Shown here: in pieces, positions 1 to 13,465 of the stretch
How positions within the stretch are numbered: the stretch's first letter is position 1
How the letters are laid out: each line of letters begins with the position of its first letter
Assembly (NCBI GenBank): GCA_029216955.1
Contig: JANAVB010015628.1
Coordinates: 141,001-205,000 of the forward strand
DNA: 64,000 bases
Reading direction: 5' to 3'
Source: Iris pallida
Lineage: Eukaryota; Streptophyta; Magnoliopsida; Asparagales; Iridaceae
The notes under the pieces: generated by a model
Database searches by the model: none
The model's input: only the letters and a program-made list of their open reading frames with translations
What the model was told of the DNA's origin: nothing
Position numbers and translations under genes: made by a program

Positions 1-1240
1 ACGGACATGGACACGCGTGCACGAGATCCCGTGCACGATCCCGTGCACGCCCTGCAGTCTATGCGTCATAACTCAACGCAAAGAGCTCCGTCTCGCATGA
101 AATTTTATGAGCACGTAGGGGTAACCTCTGCTCAGTTGTCCATAAAATTTCACGTCATTTCGTGAAGCGAGCGCGGAGAAATCGCGCGTGCACTGGTCGG
201 TTGAACTGTTCACTCGGGCTAAAATTTGCCGCTGACACGGCCTTCGTACGAGAACACGACGCGTCAAGGACCCATACCAGGAGTTGTAACACGTAGCCCT
301 ATACCTAGACTACCCGGGGACTCGATCCCGAGTCGTGGCATGGCCCGACGCACTAGCCACAAGCGGCGACCCACATGCACGAGGACGCACGCGCAGGCCG
401 TGCGCTATTGCGCAAGCCGCTGTGTCGCATCGCTATGACTTTGTGTCTTTTCGATGTGTCCTAGACCTTCCCCGTGACCCTACCTAGCCGTGTGCACAAA
501 TACGAGGCTTCTCGTTGCGCGTGTGACGCGCAATCGAGCGAGAACACCCTCTTCGACATGCGAAATTAGTTTTTCGATACGCACTCTCTGGACACGACAC
601 GGACACGGTTTCGACCACGGGAGTACCCGAGCACGTCCCACGTGTCGAGACCAACGCTTTTGCCAAGTTTCGTGAGTTGGTTTGGAGTATTTTATGATTT
701 GGGTTGTTTTGTCGAAATTGAGTTTTTCGGGTTCAATATTTTGAATAGAAATGTGATATTTTGATTCTTCGACTTTTAATCGATATTTTCTGACTTGTTA
801 AATTATATATGATAGTTTGGACTTGTGGGAAGTGATCCGTGGGATTATTACCTATTTGTTTGCCTTTTTCAAGCATAATTTGATTTTTTTCCTTGAAATT
901 GAATTTGAAGAATTTTGTGATAATTTGATTCCTGGGATTTAATGCGATAATTTCTTTGTTTTTGATTCTTGGACGCTGATTTAGACTTGTGGGATTTGAC
1001 TCTTGGGTTTGATTCATATTTTCTAGATATTTTTATTCATTTAGGGTGTTTTACCTATTGTAAGTATACAGATATATATATATGTATGTATATATATTAA
1101 ATTCCTTTATGTCTAATTTCGAAAATATGATTAAGTGAGGGTCGAGGCCTTTGATCTCAGACCTGGGAACTTACTCCAGGTTCGGGATCGACCCTCGTTG
1201 GTTTTTATACTTGGTATATACTTATATCTATATATATGCC

Positions 1241-1402
<162 letters not shown>

Positions 1403-1533
1403 CTATTGATTGCAATATTTTATACATGGAATACTCTTGTAGTCTCATTCTATTTTGTTTCTCAGATTTAGACCCATAACCAGCAGCCCCCAACATCGTT
1501 CACACTCACAAACCATGTTTCCTTTCATAACTT

Positions 1534-1575
1534 ATATATATGTATATATATATATATATATTATTTTTTTTGTAA

Positions 1576-1658
<83 letters not shown>

Positions 1659-1685
1659 AGATATATGTATATATATATATATATA

Positions 1686-1722
<37 letters not shown>
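1534..1722. repeat. (TA)n microsatellite, interrupted
   Basis: A second TA-rich stretch broken by short T and A runs (1561-1571 and 1684-1693). Confidence 0.93.
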
Positions 1723-1729
<7 letters not shown>

Positions 1730-1839
1730 TAATTGTGATGAATGTATAAATATAGGTAATGTAATAATTGCTTGTGATATGACTATAGGAAGTGTTTGGA
1801 CAGATTAGGATCGTCGCTAGGAGCCTAGTTTGGTCGAAT

Positions 1840-1997
1840 TGGCCGACAAGTTGACAAAAGTCAACTTTGGGTCAAACTTGATCCAAATCGTCTCAAACGA
1901 ACTTTGAATGACTTGAAAACTTGAGTATGACCTAAAAATTAGTAAACGGACTAGTTGACCAGGTTTGACCAGAGTTGACCAAGGTTGATTTTGACCT
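1840..1997 (+). promoter_or_regulatory. Cluster of W-box-like TTGAC[C/T] motifs in the LTR
   Basis: About six TTGAC[C/T] hexamers on either strand lie within about 160 bases. This is the WRKY-factor W-box consensus. A denser cluster occurs at the equivalent place in the related LTR at 39350-39660. Function is inferred only from the motif. Confidence 0.35.
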
Positions 1998-3217
1998 AGA
2001 AGGACTTAGAAGCATATAGAATTACATTGTAGCCCTTTCTTATGATATGTTAGACTATGTTGTGACTTGTGGTTACTTTAAATAGGTTTACATTACTCCA
2101 GTTCGATTACACATCCTCATCAGCAGCTCGAATTGTCAGGCAAGTACATTCTTTGACCATTTCATTCTTGCTTGGACATATTTACTTGTTATAGACTAGT
2201 TTACTTGTTGCTGTCACGATATATCACAGATTAGTACTATATGGATCTCTTCATGCGATGTTATCCCCTCGGATACATCGGGTATATTGTGCTCATGTAC
2301 TTTATCATGTGCATCGTCTACTCATTATTTTCGTACTTATTCATGTATACTCATGTGACATTCATGTACACTCATGATCATGTGAGCCTTCATGTATATC
2401 CCAGTGTGCATGTGGACTAGCTATCCATGTGACGCACTACTTTCATGTGCAGTAACATAACCTGGACAGATCCTTGTGTACTGATTGGGGCAGGGGGAGT
2501 ATTTATTTGGTTATATGATCTACACCCTTTTCATGTATAACTCCAAACTAGATTTAAGTCATGTATAACCTAAGCCTGTTTACATAACCAAACATGTGCT
2601 CTAAATTGCATAGTTAGTTCAGTTTTGTTATCTATATCATGTATATCTATTTCTACTATATCATGTTCTTCTTTTTTTACAGTCTCTCTACTATTTCTTT
2701 ACAGCAGTTTATGTATATTATTCTATAGTTTGTTTCATATTTTCTTTCATGCAATGAACTGTGTGAGAGATACGTATTCATTCCTGTCCTGCCTGGACCC
2801 GTTGAAAATCTTACAGATGATAAGAATTGCTGCGACAATTACTATGGAGCAGGCCTAGTTGACACAGGTGACCTGGACCCTCAGCAGGATCTAGTAGTCG
2901 CTGAGGACTTGCCATGAGTTAGATTAGACTGTTATTATTATCTAGTTATGAGACTTTGTGATTGTATTAAGATTTATTATGTTGTGGTTTATACCAAGAT
3001 TATTAATCATATTGTGACTCTCTGTTGAGATTATCTTTCTCCTATTCCATCTTAGTTATTGTGATTTAGTTGTACCACATATTTATCATTCTCCAATTGG
3101 AGCATATTCTAGATTGTGTTAATTGTTGGACCTAGGATAGCATTCTACCACCGACAATGTGGCGTAGGCTGGACGTACCCACGTCTCGTGCCCTTACACC
3201 GGGTGCGGGTCGTGACA

Positions 3218-4002
3218 CTGCCTGATGCTTTTTCTAGGATTTGGCTTCAGCTTCTTGTCACACCTATATGGCATATCGATCCCTGGAAGATCATGATACC
3301 CATAGCGTGTAAGCATCTTTTCAATGTAACGAGACTGTGATAATGCCACTTCAGTTTTCGTTCAGATGATTTTTATCCCCAGGATAACATCAGCTTCCCC
3401 TAAGTCCTTCATGCTGAATTTAGACGAGAGAAACTTCTTTGTTTCAGTGATACTTACTAGATCTGTACCCAAGATCAGCATGTCGTTCACGTACAGACAA
3501 CTGACAACTCCTCTCCCATCAGCAAACTTTGCGTACACAGACATGTCCATCTTGCTGACCCTGTAGCCATTTGATCTTATGAATTTATAAAACTTCTTAT
3601 GCCATATCTTAGGAGCTTGCTTCAGACCATTCAAAGATTTTACCAACTTGCTTACTGTCTTCGAGGCCACGATGAATCCTTCTGGCTGTTGCATGTAGAT
3701 CTCTTCGGTCAATTCACCATTCAGGAAAGCGGTTTTAATATCCATATGATGAATTACCAGTTTATGAATTGCGCTCAGAGCAATCAACATCCTGATGGTC
3801 GTCATCCACGCTACGGGACCATATGTGTCAAAATAATCCATCCTCTATTTCTAAGAAGACCCCTTGGCAACTAACCTTGCCTTGAATTTGTCAACAATTC
3901 CATCGACATCTTCTTCTCGAAGATCCATTTGCATCTGATTGATTTTGCTACTCCAGGCAGGTCGACCAGCACCTATGTATTGTTGGAGGTTATCGAGTCA
4001 TA
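3218..4002 (-). pseudogene. Copia A reverse transcriptase fragment
   Basis: Remnant of the enzyme that copies element RNA into DNA. The clear part (3841-3362) contains HHMDIKTAFLNGELTEEIYM, a GLKQAP motif, a YVND in place of the usual YVDD catalytic box, and a KDLGEADVILGI segment, all typical of plant copia RT. Residues upstream (4002-3842) still read as the start of the RT domain (a CKWIF segment, then KARLVAKG) but with stops. After 3362 the frame changes and the connection region is recognisable down to 3218, where the LTR cuts it off. It is inactive. Confidence 0.9.
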
Positions 4003-5135
4003 CTAATCATTAATAGCCTCCTTACAGAGGATAATATCTCTGGTCTTCATCGCCTCATCATAGGTAAACGGGTCTATTTCCAAATGATAGGTGACAAAAT
4101 CCTCTCTAAAGTCCTTCTGTCTCCTCACACGCTTAGATACAGGTTCTATGAGTTCTGGTTCAGCAGTTGTTTCTGCAGCAATAATATCTTCTTGGACTAC
4201 CTCTTCGTAAGAAACTTGAGCCTCATGTGCACTCATATTGTTCTCCAGAATATCTACGAGAATAATGTTCTTGTGCCTTGCAAATTTATCTTCAAAGAAT
4301 TCTGCATCGCGAGATTCAATGATATGATTAGACTCAATATCAATGAATCTTCTAGCATCACCCTTATCAGCATAACCCAAGAATATAGTCTTCGTAGTCC
4401 TTGTTTCCAGCTTCTGAATCTTTAAATCCAGAAGCTTCATATATGCCAGACACCCCCACACTCGAATGACATTCAAGTTGGATCTGACCTTGAACCAGAG
4501 TTCATGAGGTGTGACTTCCGAAGTTGCATGCGACACTTTGTTCAATATGAACGTAGCCGTAAGCACTGCTCCACCCCAGAAGCAATTTAGAAGACCCGCA
4601 GTTAACAGCATTGAGTTCATCATCTCTGTTAATGTTCTGTTCTCCCTTTCTGCATCACCATTTGATTGAGGAGAGTATGGAGCAGTTGTCTCATTGATAA
4701 TTCCATGTTCTCTGCAGAATGATGCAAATTTATGAGAGCTATACACGCCACCTCGATCACTTCTGAGTCTCTTGAGTTGTTGTCCGATTTGATGCTCGGC
4801 TTCAGCCTTGAAGTCATTAAACTTCTTTAACGCTTCTTCTTTAGACTTGAATAGATAAACGAATGCGTACTTTAAGAAGTCGTCGATGAAAGTAATGAAA
4901 TACTTTATCCCGGCCTTTGTGGAGAACTGTTTAAAGTCACACATATCTGAATAAACCAACTCCAGAAGATCTGTACTTCGGTTTACCCGCTTGAATGGTT
5001 TTCTTACGATCTTTGTCTATGCACAGACCTCAAACTTCTCCAACTCCTTACCCCCACATTTGTAGATAAGCCCTAGACTAGAAATCTTATTTATTCTTTT
5101 ACAATGAACATGTCCTAGTCTGTTATGCCACATCT
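4003..5135 (-). pseudogene. Copia A integrase (with pre-integrase zinc region)
   Basis: Remnant of the enzyme that inserts element DNA into the host genome. The 5135-4960 part keeps the pre-integrase segment (WHNRLGH, later FEVC) with an in-frame stop after that cysteine and a cysteine-to-phenylalanine change in the zinc site. The long frame 4959-4003 (318 residues) holds the core: the first Asp in YSDMCDF, the second in LRSDRGGVY, and the Glu in DAERENRTL. A conserved VWGCLAYMKL and a FLGYADKG segment follow, then the acidic linker to RT. All three catalytic residues are visible, but the flanking frames are broken. Confidence 0.9.
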
Positions 5136-5840
5136 CAAAGGAATAACCAGAAGAAGAAACTGCATTCACTATCTACATAGGAGTTACAAGTTGAAGTTTG
5201 AATATCCCTTCGGTACAAAAGGCCTTCCCAAAGTATGTTCATTTATAGGACATAACGACTTGACCAGCGTTAATATCCATCCTCAAGCATGCGTTGCAGA
5301 GCAGGCTTTCAGAGACCAGGTTCTTGGCTATAGCAGGTACATGCTTCAAATTCTGAAGTATCAATGACTTTTCCGAAGTCAGTTGCAATACCACCATCCC
5401 GATCCCGAGTACTTCAGCTTGTGTCTGGTTTGCCACCATAACCTTCTCAAAAATAGGTTAGTATGTGGTGAACCACTCCTTTGAGCAAACATGACACGAG
5501 GCCCCAGTGTCTATCCACCAGTCCGTGTCAAATCCAGCTGATTCAACCTGCGCAATCATGGCAACAAAGTTAGTCTCACCTTGCTCTTTTTGTTTTGGTT
5601 TTTCTTTCCAGTCCCTCTTCTAGTGGCCTTTCTTTCCACAGTTGAAACAAGTCCCAGGTTCTTTGGATTTGGGCTTGAAATGAGCCGACTTCACCTTCAG
5701 ATGGTGAACGTCTTTCTTCTTTTGGTTGGGAGCCTTCTGCTTTCTTTTAGAATTTCCTCCTTACATGTTCGCCTTAGACATCTGCTTGGACAAGGCGTCC
5801 ACTTTGTGTTGAGCCCTCAACTCGTCTTCAACATATTTCC
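5136..5840 (-). pseudogene. Copia A gag C-terminus and aspartic protease
   Basis: A zinc-knuckle-like CFNCGKKGH is readable around 5650-5615, followed by a stop; the last cysteine of the CCHC pattern is lost. The protease active site DTGASCHVC, preceded by two tryptophans, is at about 5515-5485. The conserved post-protease segment (KNLVSESLL, 5439-5239) follows. The gene is broken at 5840 by LARD-1; the rest of gag resumes at 12867. Confidence 0.85.
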
Positions 5841-8102
5841 TGTAGTGCCCCGTTCTGCTCAGTCAATCGAAGGAATCGGAACGCCGACGGCGTTCGGACT
5901 TAGCCATACAACGGCTTGCTCGAAGACCCGCTTGGCCGAGGCGACTCCTCGCTCAGGTAGGTAGCTTCGGTGAACTTACCTCAGCTTGGCCTTCATACTA
6001 ATAAAATAAAAGTTTTCAAATGCACAAGTAGGTTTGATAATAAAAGAAATAAATCTATATAGCTAAGAAAATAATTGTAAGTCGGGTTGATTGAGTTAGA
6101 ACATGGAAAATGGTCCCACGGTCGGCTTAGAAGTGTTGCACGATGGTTTTCAAAATTGACACTCGGTCCTTTATCTCGTGGCTTGGGAGAAGGAAAAAGT
6201 TCGTCTTCGCCACTAAGTTAAGAGTTAGCCTAAGTCATAGGCGTCGCCCGCATAACGCTTGATAAAGCGTGCACGGTCCCATCGTCCAAGGCTTGGCATA
6301 ACCTTTGCTCGCCCCACGGGTTAAGTTGTATTGCACGGCTTGTGACATAAGTCTAGGCACCCAAATTACTTGGTTTTACGACTGCAAGGCCCATCGTATA
6401 AAGTATGACTTGGACGGTAGTATCGCACAGAATACAAGTTGTCTTAATGAATGATGTCACGGACTTAGTGTTTAAGGCACGAACCATGGTAGATTCAAAC
6501 CGAGTTTGCAAAAAGGTATTAAATAGGCGTTACTGAGTTGAGTAAAATGATAGGGCAATAAAGAAGAATGCTCGCGACCATGGGTCGTCGAGGCGGTCTC
6601 AAATACTAGAAAGTCTTGAATTGGGTCCTAAAAAATGGTAACATTAGAAGAAGAATGACTGTGTGAGACGTCAGTTCGAGTCGAGTCTTGCATGGTCATG
6701 GACAACTTGTCGACAAAGGCGATGGTTCCTCGAGCGGCAACCCGGGGCCACGGGACCAGCTCGGCCTAGAAGGAAACAAGGTATAGTCGTGCAAGGATAA
6801 TAGCACAGGTTAAGTGGGGAATTGCAATGGGGCTAGCTACTTGCGTTGAAAGTACCCGGATTAACAAAACTATACGTCCAGGATAGCTTGTGGTGCTGGT
6901 GACTAAGTTAATATAGATGTCGGCAAAATAGCGGCTATCCGCATGTATACCTTTAGAATTTGTCGAGTTGAATGTGTGTACATTTTAGAAGATAATGTTT
7001 GGGCCTAATATTTGGCTGCAACGTAGACACCGTACTTCGGCACGGGATGTGGTGTCGAGTCTTAAGTTGTTGGCATAGAGTCGCACAGGTTGGATTTGAG
7101 TCGTTGCGAGTTTAAGTCAAGATTCACCGTAAGGCAAAGTTGGTTAGGTGACACTAAGTTCACAAGTCAAGATTTGGTCAGTTGGTGATCAAAGCAGCAA
7201 GGGCCGCGAGGTGGCAATATGGTTAAGTCATACTGAGTTGCAAGCCACAGCCTCAATATGGACACACGAATGGGTTTCATGATACGACCACGTTGACGAC
7301 ACAATGGACTTGTAGCACGGTCACATGGAAATTGGGTACTATCGTGTAATTGTGTCTCTGAGTATGGGCCAAAAGGCAAATACGACTTGATAAGTTGACG
7401 TTGTTGACACGAGAAGGGTTTAGAGGCAAGGTATAAGTAAGATGCTAGTGCAAGGCACAGAGATGGTCTAGAGACACAAAATAGGCCGAGAGTCTATGTC
7501 ATAAAACTGAACCTAAGGCAAGATTAGAAAGACAATAAAAAAGGGTTATATTGCACAAAGTAAAATGAACGTGTTGGTTTTGTATGGGTGGACGAGGAGC
7601 TCACACCACCAATACAGTTGAGTATTGGCACCCACACAGTTTTTATGTACAAGAACAGGTAGAAGCTCATTGGCGCAGAGCTCGCTTGGATGCGTCGAAG
7701 CATAGAGTTCCTTGGCATTTCGAAACGTACGGCCGCATGGAGTCTAGACTTACACGGGACATAATGTATGGACATCGCCTATCCGAAGCTTCCGCTGGCC
7801 TACTCGAATTGTATTGAAAGATGAGAGAGAGCAGAGTGACTTATAATGTGAGAAGAGTGAGCTTGAGTTATCGTAATCTTAGCCTTGTGCCACATTGTAA
7901 TCTTTGTTTCAACATCAATAGAAAGAGTATTTACATGACTTGTATTTTGCTTCAATATTTTTGCTTGGGACTTTGTACGACGATCCCGTCGCTTAGCTTG
8001 TAATCGGTCGTTATGGAACCTGCCTTGCGTGAGCGCGATCTAGGCTCACGCGGCATCACGCCTTAGCGAGGACGATCGCTCCTACGGGAACGGGGCGTGA
8101 CA
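5841..8102 (+). repeat. LARD-1 5' LTR
   Basis: Starts TGTAGTGCCCCGTTC and ends GAACGGGGCGTGACA, an imperfect terminal inverted repeat of about 15 bases. It aligns along its whole length with 10624-12866. Many G/A and C/T differences are seen, as is an extra stretch around 6970-6990 that the other copy lacks. Confidence 0.93.
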
Positions 8103-8105
8103 TAA

Positions 8106-8117
8106 TGGTATCAGAGC
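8106..8117 (+). other. LARD-1 primer binding site (initiator Met tRNA type)
   Basis: TGGTATCAGAGC, three bases after the LTR end. This is the standard plant site complementary to the 3' end of initiator methionine tRNA, where minus-strand DNA synthesis starts. Confidence 0.9.
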
Positions 8118-10623
8118 ACGACTTTGCATCCTTGGACTTTTGATTGAATTCTTTAACTCTGTGTTGCTTTCGTAAATTGATATCGTTGGTGCGCTCTCTC
8201 TCAAATGTCCCACGGGATGTCCATACAATAAGTCTATATATTTTGCAAATCGTACGAAAGGAAATTTGGTTGAACAAAAGTTAATTTCAATAAGCACGGT
8301 TGGCTAAGTTGGGCTGGACATATACACCAAAATTGTGTCGGGCAAGAATGAGTTAGAATCAATTCAAAAAGTATTGGGTAGTTTCGATAGTGGTGCTATC
8401 GAACGACGATGTTATTATCGATGTGATATAGAAGAGCGGGCTTGAAATTTGAGGAATGGTTCGAACGGAGATTCAAAGTAGTCGATTGTGAATTGAATGA
8501 TAGTTTTGAGGATTTATCGAATAACTTCATCCCTGAGTGGTGTATGGGATAGCCTCGGAGATGTTGGTCGATTGAGGATACGAGGTGCCAATGAGTCTGT
8601 CAGCAAGCGTCGCATGTATGCAAAGCCTTAGATTGAGTATTATTGAGTAAGTTGTGATATTGAAGATTTAGACGAGTCGATTCGAACAAAACTAGAGTTG
8701 ATGCGTACGAGATTGGGATTGTGTAAGTACGAAATACAGAAATGGTTGAGTATATAGATTAAATCGAGGAAAAGTTAAGGTAACAAACGGATGACTCGAT
8801 CGAGAAAATCGATGTGTGAATCGTATACAGAAACTTAGTACGACTGGATGATAACGTGCATGGAAATGATTCGAATATTTGAGTTAGCATAGATCGATAC
8901 GACTTGAGGAAATATGTGGCTCGATGACTTAAGGTAGACGGATGAACATACGTGATCTTAGATTTTGAACGAATTGAACATATAGCTAGTTTGAGGGGTA
9001 ACGGTCGAATTGATCTTGAATGTTGAGGAAATATGGTGTATCTATTTTTGATGATAGCATCAGTTGCACGACTCAAACTTTATTGCAAAGGAAGATCGTC
9101 AGGTTACATATATCATCAATGGTATTGAGACATATCAAAGATCGATATACGATAACTCGGGGGCACTCTAATTCGAGGAATGATGATTGTGCAAAAGTGT
9201 TATTGTTTTGATGGATGTTATACTTAGGATCTTGATTGAAATGAATATTGGATAAAAATGATTATATTTTGGTGGTCACACTGACAACCACAACGTCGAT
9301 GACCTTGTCTTACGCAAGCGCAACTCCAGCCTCGCACATGCGTCACGTCGAATTTGGGATGATCGTTCTACGTGAGCGCTAACATGGTGATTCATGTCGC
9401 GAGAATGATCGCACTCAGAAAAAAAATCAGGGCGTGGCTATTTAGAATGCTTCGACTTGTGGCTTCATACGAAGGTGAATTCGAAGATTAATCGGATTTG
9501 TGATTGATGATTGAGTAAACTTGAGGATTGAGTAGATCCAATCTTCGTATCGAGAATGAATTAGTCTAGATTCAAGCAAGAGTTATGTCCCGATGAAGAT
9601 GGTTATCTCGCGGGAGTGTTGCATGGTGATTTCATGCCCACCATGGATAATCGGACTCGCGTGAGATTGGGGAGAGACATATTGTTAAGTCAGCCGACCT
9701 CATGATCGAATACGTGAATTGCGATAGAACAACTTAGGAAACATGGAATGAGAATTATGGTTTAGCGACAAGTTGTGTCATAGCATGCTTGACTTTGACG
9801 GAATGGATAGGTAGATTATATCGAAGAGATTCAAATTGATAGTGTACGAAAATTGTTTGTTTGGACATACGATAGTGATATGCAAGAGACTTGGTTGAGA
9901 AGAACTTGAAGTAGGATGGCTTTGCTGAATGGCTCAGACCCCTGGACTGAACGTTGCGAGTACAAATATGTGAAATCTATGCTCTGAGTTTAGAAATCGG
10001 AGTGATGCAAGCTTGGGGTAGAAAAACCCCTGTAATATCAACTTTGGTTTGGCCTTAGGATGGGGTCAGTATTGATATTATTGTTTGGGAACTATGATTC
10101 CAATACTGATGGATTGACTTTAGCCTAGAGAGATGGCCTAGCGGTTACGTGAGACATCCATGTTGCGAGAGTTAGCATCGGTACGAGTGATCTTGAGTAT
10201 TGATTAGTTTGGATGTTGGTGTTGATGAATGGAATGATTCAAGAGTATGAGAATACCACTCATAAGCCTCGGCTGAAATGCATATATATCAGGGACGTCC
10301 GAATATGTGTACGATCCGACTCAAGTGGAAATAGCGAAATTCTCTATCACGAGGCTTGGTTGAGATGTATATATTTTGGGGATGCCTGAAATATGTGTAC
10401 GATCCAACTAAGTGATACGTTGAGTTCAAAGTGAGACCAAAGGAATGAAAGGGTATCGAAGGTTTCAAGGAAAAGATTGAGGGTAGTGCGATTGTTGCTT
10501 GGATTGAAGAAACACAATTGGAGTAGTATGTGCAAAAGTTATTGAATGTTGGATAAAGTTATAAGCCAATAAGTGAGTACTCGGTTAGTTTCGAGGACGA
10601 AACTTTTTCTGAGTGGTCTATGA
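8118..10623 (+). other. LARD-1 internal region, no coding capacity seen
   Basis: No frame longer than about 105 codons and no retroelement motif on either strand. Fragments recall the LTR end (for example GATCGTTC near CGTGAGCG around 9350-9410). The last bases (about 10589-10605) carry the GAGGACGAAACTTTTT segment that precedes the polypurine tract in related elements. No good polypurine tract is left next to the 3' LTR. Confidence 0.75.
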
Positions 10624-12866
10624 TGTAGTGCCCCGTCCCGCTCCGTCAATTGGAGGAATCAGAATGCCGAAGGCGTTCGGACTTAGCCATGCAACGACTT
10701 GCTCGAAGACCCGCTCGGTCGAGACGACTCCTCGCTCAGGTGGGTGGCTTCGGTGAGCTTGCCTCAACTTGGCCTTCGCACTAATAAAACGAAAGTTTTT
10801 AAATGCACAAGTAGGTTTGATAATAAAAAAGATGAATCCACATAGCTAACGGAATAATCTCAAGTCGGGTTGATTGAGTTAGAACATGGAAAATGGTCCC
10901 ACGGTCGACTTAGAAGTGTTGCACGATGGCTTTCAAAATTGACACTCGGTCCTTCGTCCCGTGGCTTGGGAGATGGAAAAAGTTTGTCTTCACCACTAAG
11001 CTAAGAGTTAGCGTAAGTCATAGGCGTCGCCCGTATAACGCTTGAAAAAGCGTGTACAATCTATCGTCCAAGGCTTGGCATAGCCTTTGCTCGCCCCACA
11101 GGTTAAGTTGCATTGCACGGCTTGTGGCATAAGTCTAGGCACCCAAATTACTTAGTTTTATGACCGCAAAGCCCATCGTATAAAGTATGACTTGGGCGGT
11201 AGTATCGCATAGAACACAAGTTGGCTAAATGCACGATGTCACAGACTTAGTGTTTAAGGCACGAACCACGGTAGATTCAAACTGAGTTTGGAAAAAGGAC
11301 TATCAAATAAGCGTTACTGAGTTGAGTAAAATGATAGGGCAACAAGGAAGAATGCTCACGACCGTGGGTCGTCGAGGCGGTCTCAAATACTAGATAGTCT
11401 TGAACTGGATCCTAAAAAAATGGTAACATTAGAAGAAGAATGACTGTGTGAGACGTCAGTTCGAGTCGAGTCTAGCATGGTCATTAACAACTTGTCGACA
11501 AGGGCGATGGTTCCTCGAACGGCAACCCGGGGCCACGGGACCGACTCGGCCTAGGAGTTAACAGGGTATAGTCGTGCAAGGATAATAGCACCGGCTAAGC
11601 GGGGACTTACAACAGGACTAGCTACTTACGTTGAAAGGACCCCGATTAATAAAACTATACGTCCGGGATAGCTTGTGGTGCTAGTGACTAAGTTAATATA
11701 GATGTCGACAAAATAATGGCTCTTCGCGTGTACACCTTTGGAATGTGTCGAGTTGACAATGTTTGGGCCTAAGATTTGGCTACAACGTAGACACCGTGCT
11801 TCGGCACGGGATGTGGAGTCGAGTCTTAAGTTGTTGGCATAGAGTCGCACAAGTTGGATTTGAGTCGTTGCGAGTTTAAGTCAGGAATCGTCGTAAGACA
11901 AAGTTGGTTAGGTGACACTAAGTTCACAAGTCATGATTTGGTCAGTTGGTGATTAAAGCAGCAAGGGCCGCGAGGTGACAATATGGTTAAGTCATACTGA
12001 GTTGCAAGGCACGACCTCAATATAGACACACGAATGGGTCTCATGATACGACCACGTTGACGACACAATGGACTTGTAGTACGGTCACATAGAAATTAGG
12101 TACTATCGTATAGTTGCGTCTCTGAGTATGGGCCAAAAGGTAAATACGACTTGATAAGTTGACGTTGTTGACACGAGAAGGGTTTAGAGGCAAGGTATAA
12201 GTAAGTTGCTAGTGCAAGTCACAGAGATGGTCTAGAGACACAAAATAGACTAAGAGTCTATATCCTAAAACTAAACCTAAGGCAAGAGTAGAAAGACAAT
12301 AAAGAAGGATTATATTGCACAAAGTAAAATGAACGTGTTGGTTTTGTATGGATGGGCGAGGAGCTCACACCACCAGTACTGTTGAGTACTGACGCCCACA
12401 CAGTTTTCATGTGCAAGAACAGGTAGAAGCTTGTTGGCGCGGAGCTCTCTTGGATACGTTGAGGCATGGAGTTCCTTGGTGTTTTGAGACGCGCGGCCGC
12501 ATGGAGTCTGGACTTATACGGGACATAATGTATGGACATTGCCTATCCGAAGCTTTTGCTGCCTACTCGAATTGTATTGAGAGATGAGAGAGAGCAGAGT
12601 GACTTGTAATGTGAGAAGAGTGAGATTGAGTGATTGTAATCTTGGCCTTGCGTGACATTGTAATCTTTGTTTCAACATCAATAGAAAGAGTATTTGCATG
12701 ACTTGTGTTTTGCTTCAATGTTTTCGTTTGGAACTTCTGTGCGACGATCCCGTCGCTTAGCCTGTAATCAGTCATTATGGAACCTGCCTTGTGTGAGCGC
12801 AATCTAGGCTCACGCGGCATCACGCCTTAGCGAAGACGATCGCTCCTACGGGAGCGGGACGTGACA
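10624..12866 (+). repeat. LARD-1 3' LTR
   Basis: Starts TGTAGTGCCCCGTCC and ends GGAGCGGGACGTGACA. It is a direct repeat of 5841-8102. Copia A gag continues immediately after the 5-base flank. Confidence 0.93.
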
Positions 12867-13441
12867 TATCCAGTACAAGAGGCGTTCCAGATCCACTTTC
12901 ATCTTCTTGCAGTGTATGTTCGCGATGAAGTTGCTCCACCAAGGTGGGAGCTTGGCGACAATATTCCCGACGACGAAGGGCATGCTGTCATCCGCCAGCT
13001 GCTGACGTAACTTGAGGAACTCCTTGACTTGAGACAATATGGTTTTGTCGTCCTCAAACCGCATCCTCCAGATCTTTTCGGTCACATGGATCTTATTTCT
13101 TTCTTATTTGCCTTGTAGAGATTCTCTACAGACTCACAAACGTCCTTTGTATTAACCGTCTTGTTTTATGACTCCGCTAGAGAGTCCTCCATTGAGTTCT
13201 TGATCAACAACTTGTCGAGGTTGTTATCCCATCTCCACTTCAACTGCAAAGCCATGGCTACAGCAACACTTCGAGCATTTTCACCCTCTGGAATCAAAGG
13301 TTCGGGGTCAGTCAACACATAGTCGATGCTCATGAGTTGAAGATTAAGGCTGATATTTCTCTTCCAGACGTTGAAATGCTCTCCGTCAAACTTCTCAAGT
13401 TTAAAACTTGTATCGAGAAGTTGTGCACGGTTGTTCTCCAT
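12867..13441 (-). pseudogene. Copia A gag, N-terminal part
   Basis: An ATG at 13441 opens a 91-codon frame with KLEKFDGEHFNVWKRNISL, the typical start of a plant copia capsid. After a frame break the same protein continues at 13085-12867 with ILSQVKEFLKLRQQLADDSM and a KLPPWWSNF segment, the UBN2/copia gag signature. Gag packages element RNA in cytoplasmic particles. The reading frame is broken by a shift near 13166-13085 and by the LARD-1 insertion at 12866. Confidence 0.87.
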
Positions 13442-13465
13442 CAGATCCGAATCTTGTTTTGAGAT

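Larger units (their letters stand above)
5841..12866 (+). mobile_element. LARD-1: non-coding LTR retrotransposon
   Basis: Two direct LTRs (5841-8102 and 10624-12866) flank a 2.5-kb internal region without pol or gag. The element sits in copia A. The flanking pentamers are TTTCC (5836-5840) and TATCC (12867-12871), a target duplication with one mismatch. The internal region begins with a TGGTATCAGAGC primer site and ends with a GAGGACGAAACTTTTT segment like that before the 3' LTR of chromoviruses. It is best described as a large retrotransposon derivative, mobilised in trans by a coding relative; orientation follows from the primer site. Confidence 0.9.

Noticed and set aside
226..675. Short ORFs in the CpG-rich first 700 bases, considered as a possible host gene exon or CpG island
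   Set aside because: No splice pattern or recognisable domain; the region is continuous with the LTR ending at 3217.
8106..8117. TGGTATCAGAGC as part of a tRNA gene
   Set aside because: It is the complement of a tRNA 3' end in primer-site position next to an LTR; no cloverleaf can be formed around it.
8759..9076. 105-codon minus-strand ORF in the LARD-1 internal region
   Set aside because: No motif, no similarity to any retroelement protein I know, and length expected by chance in 2.5 kb.
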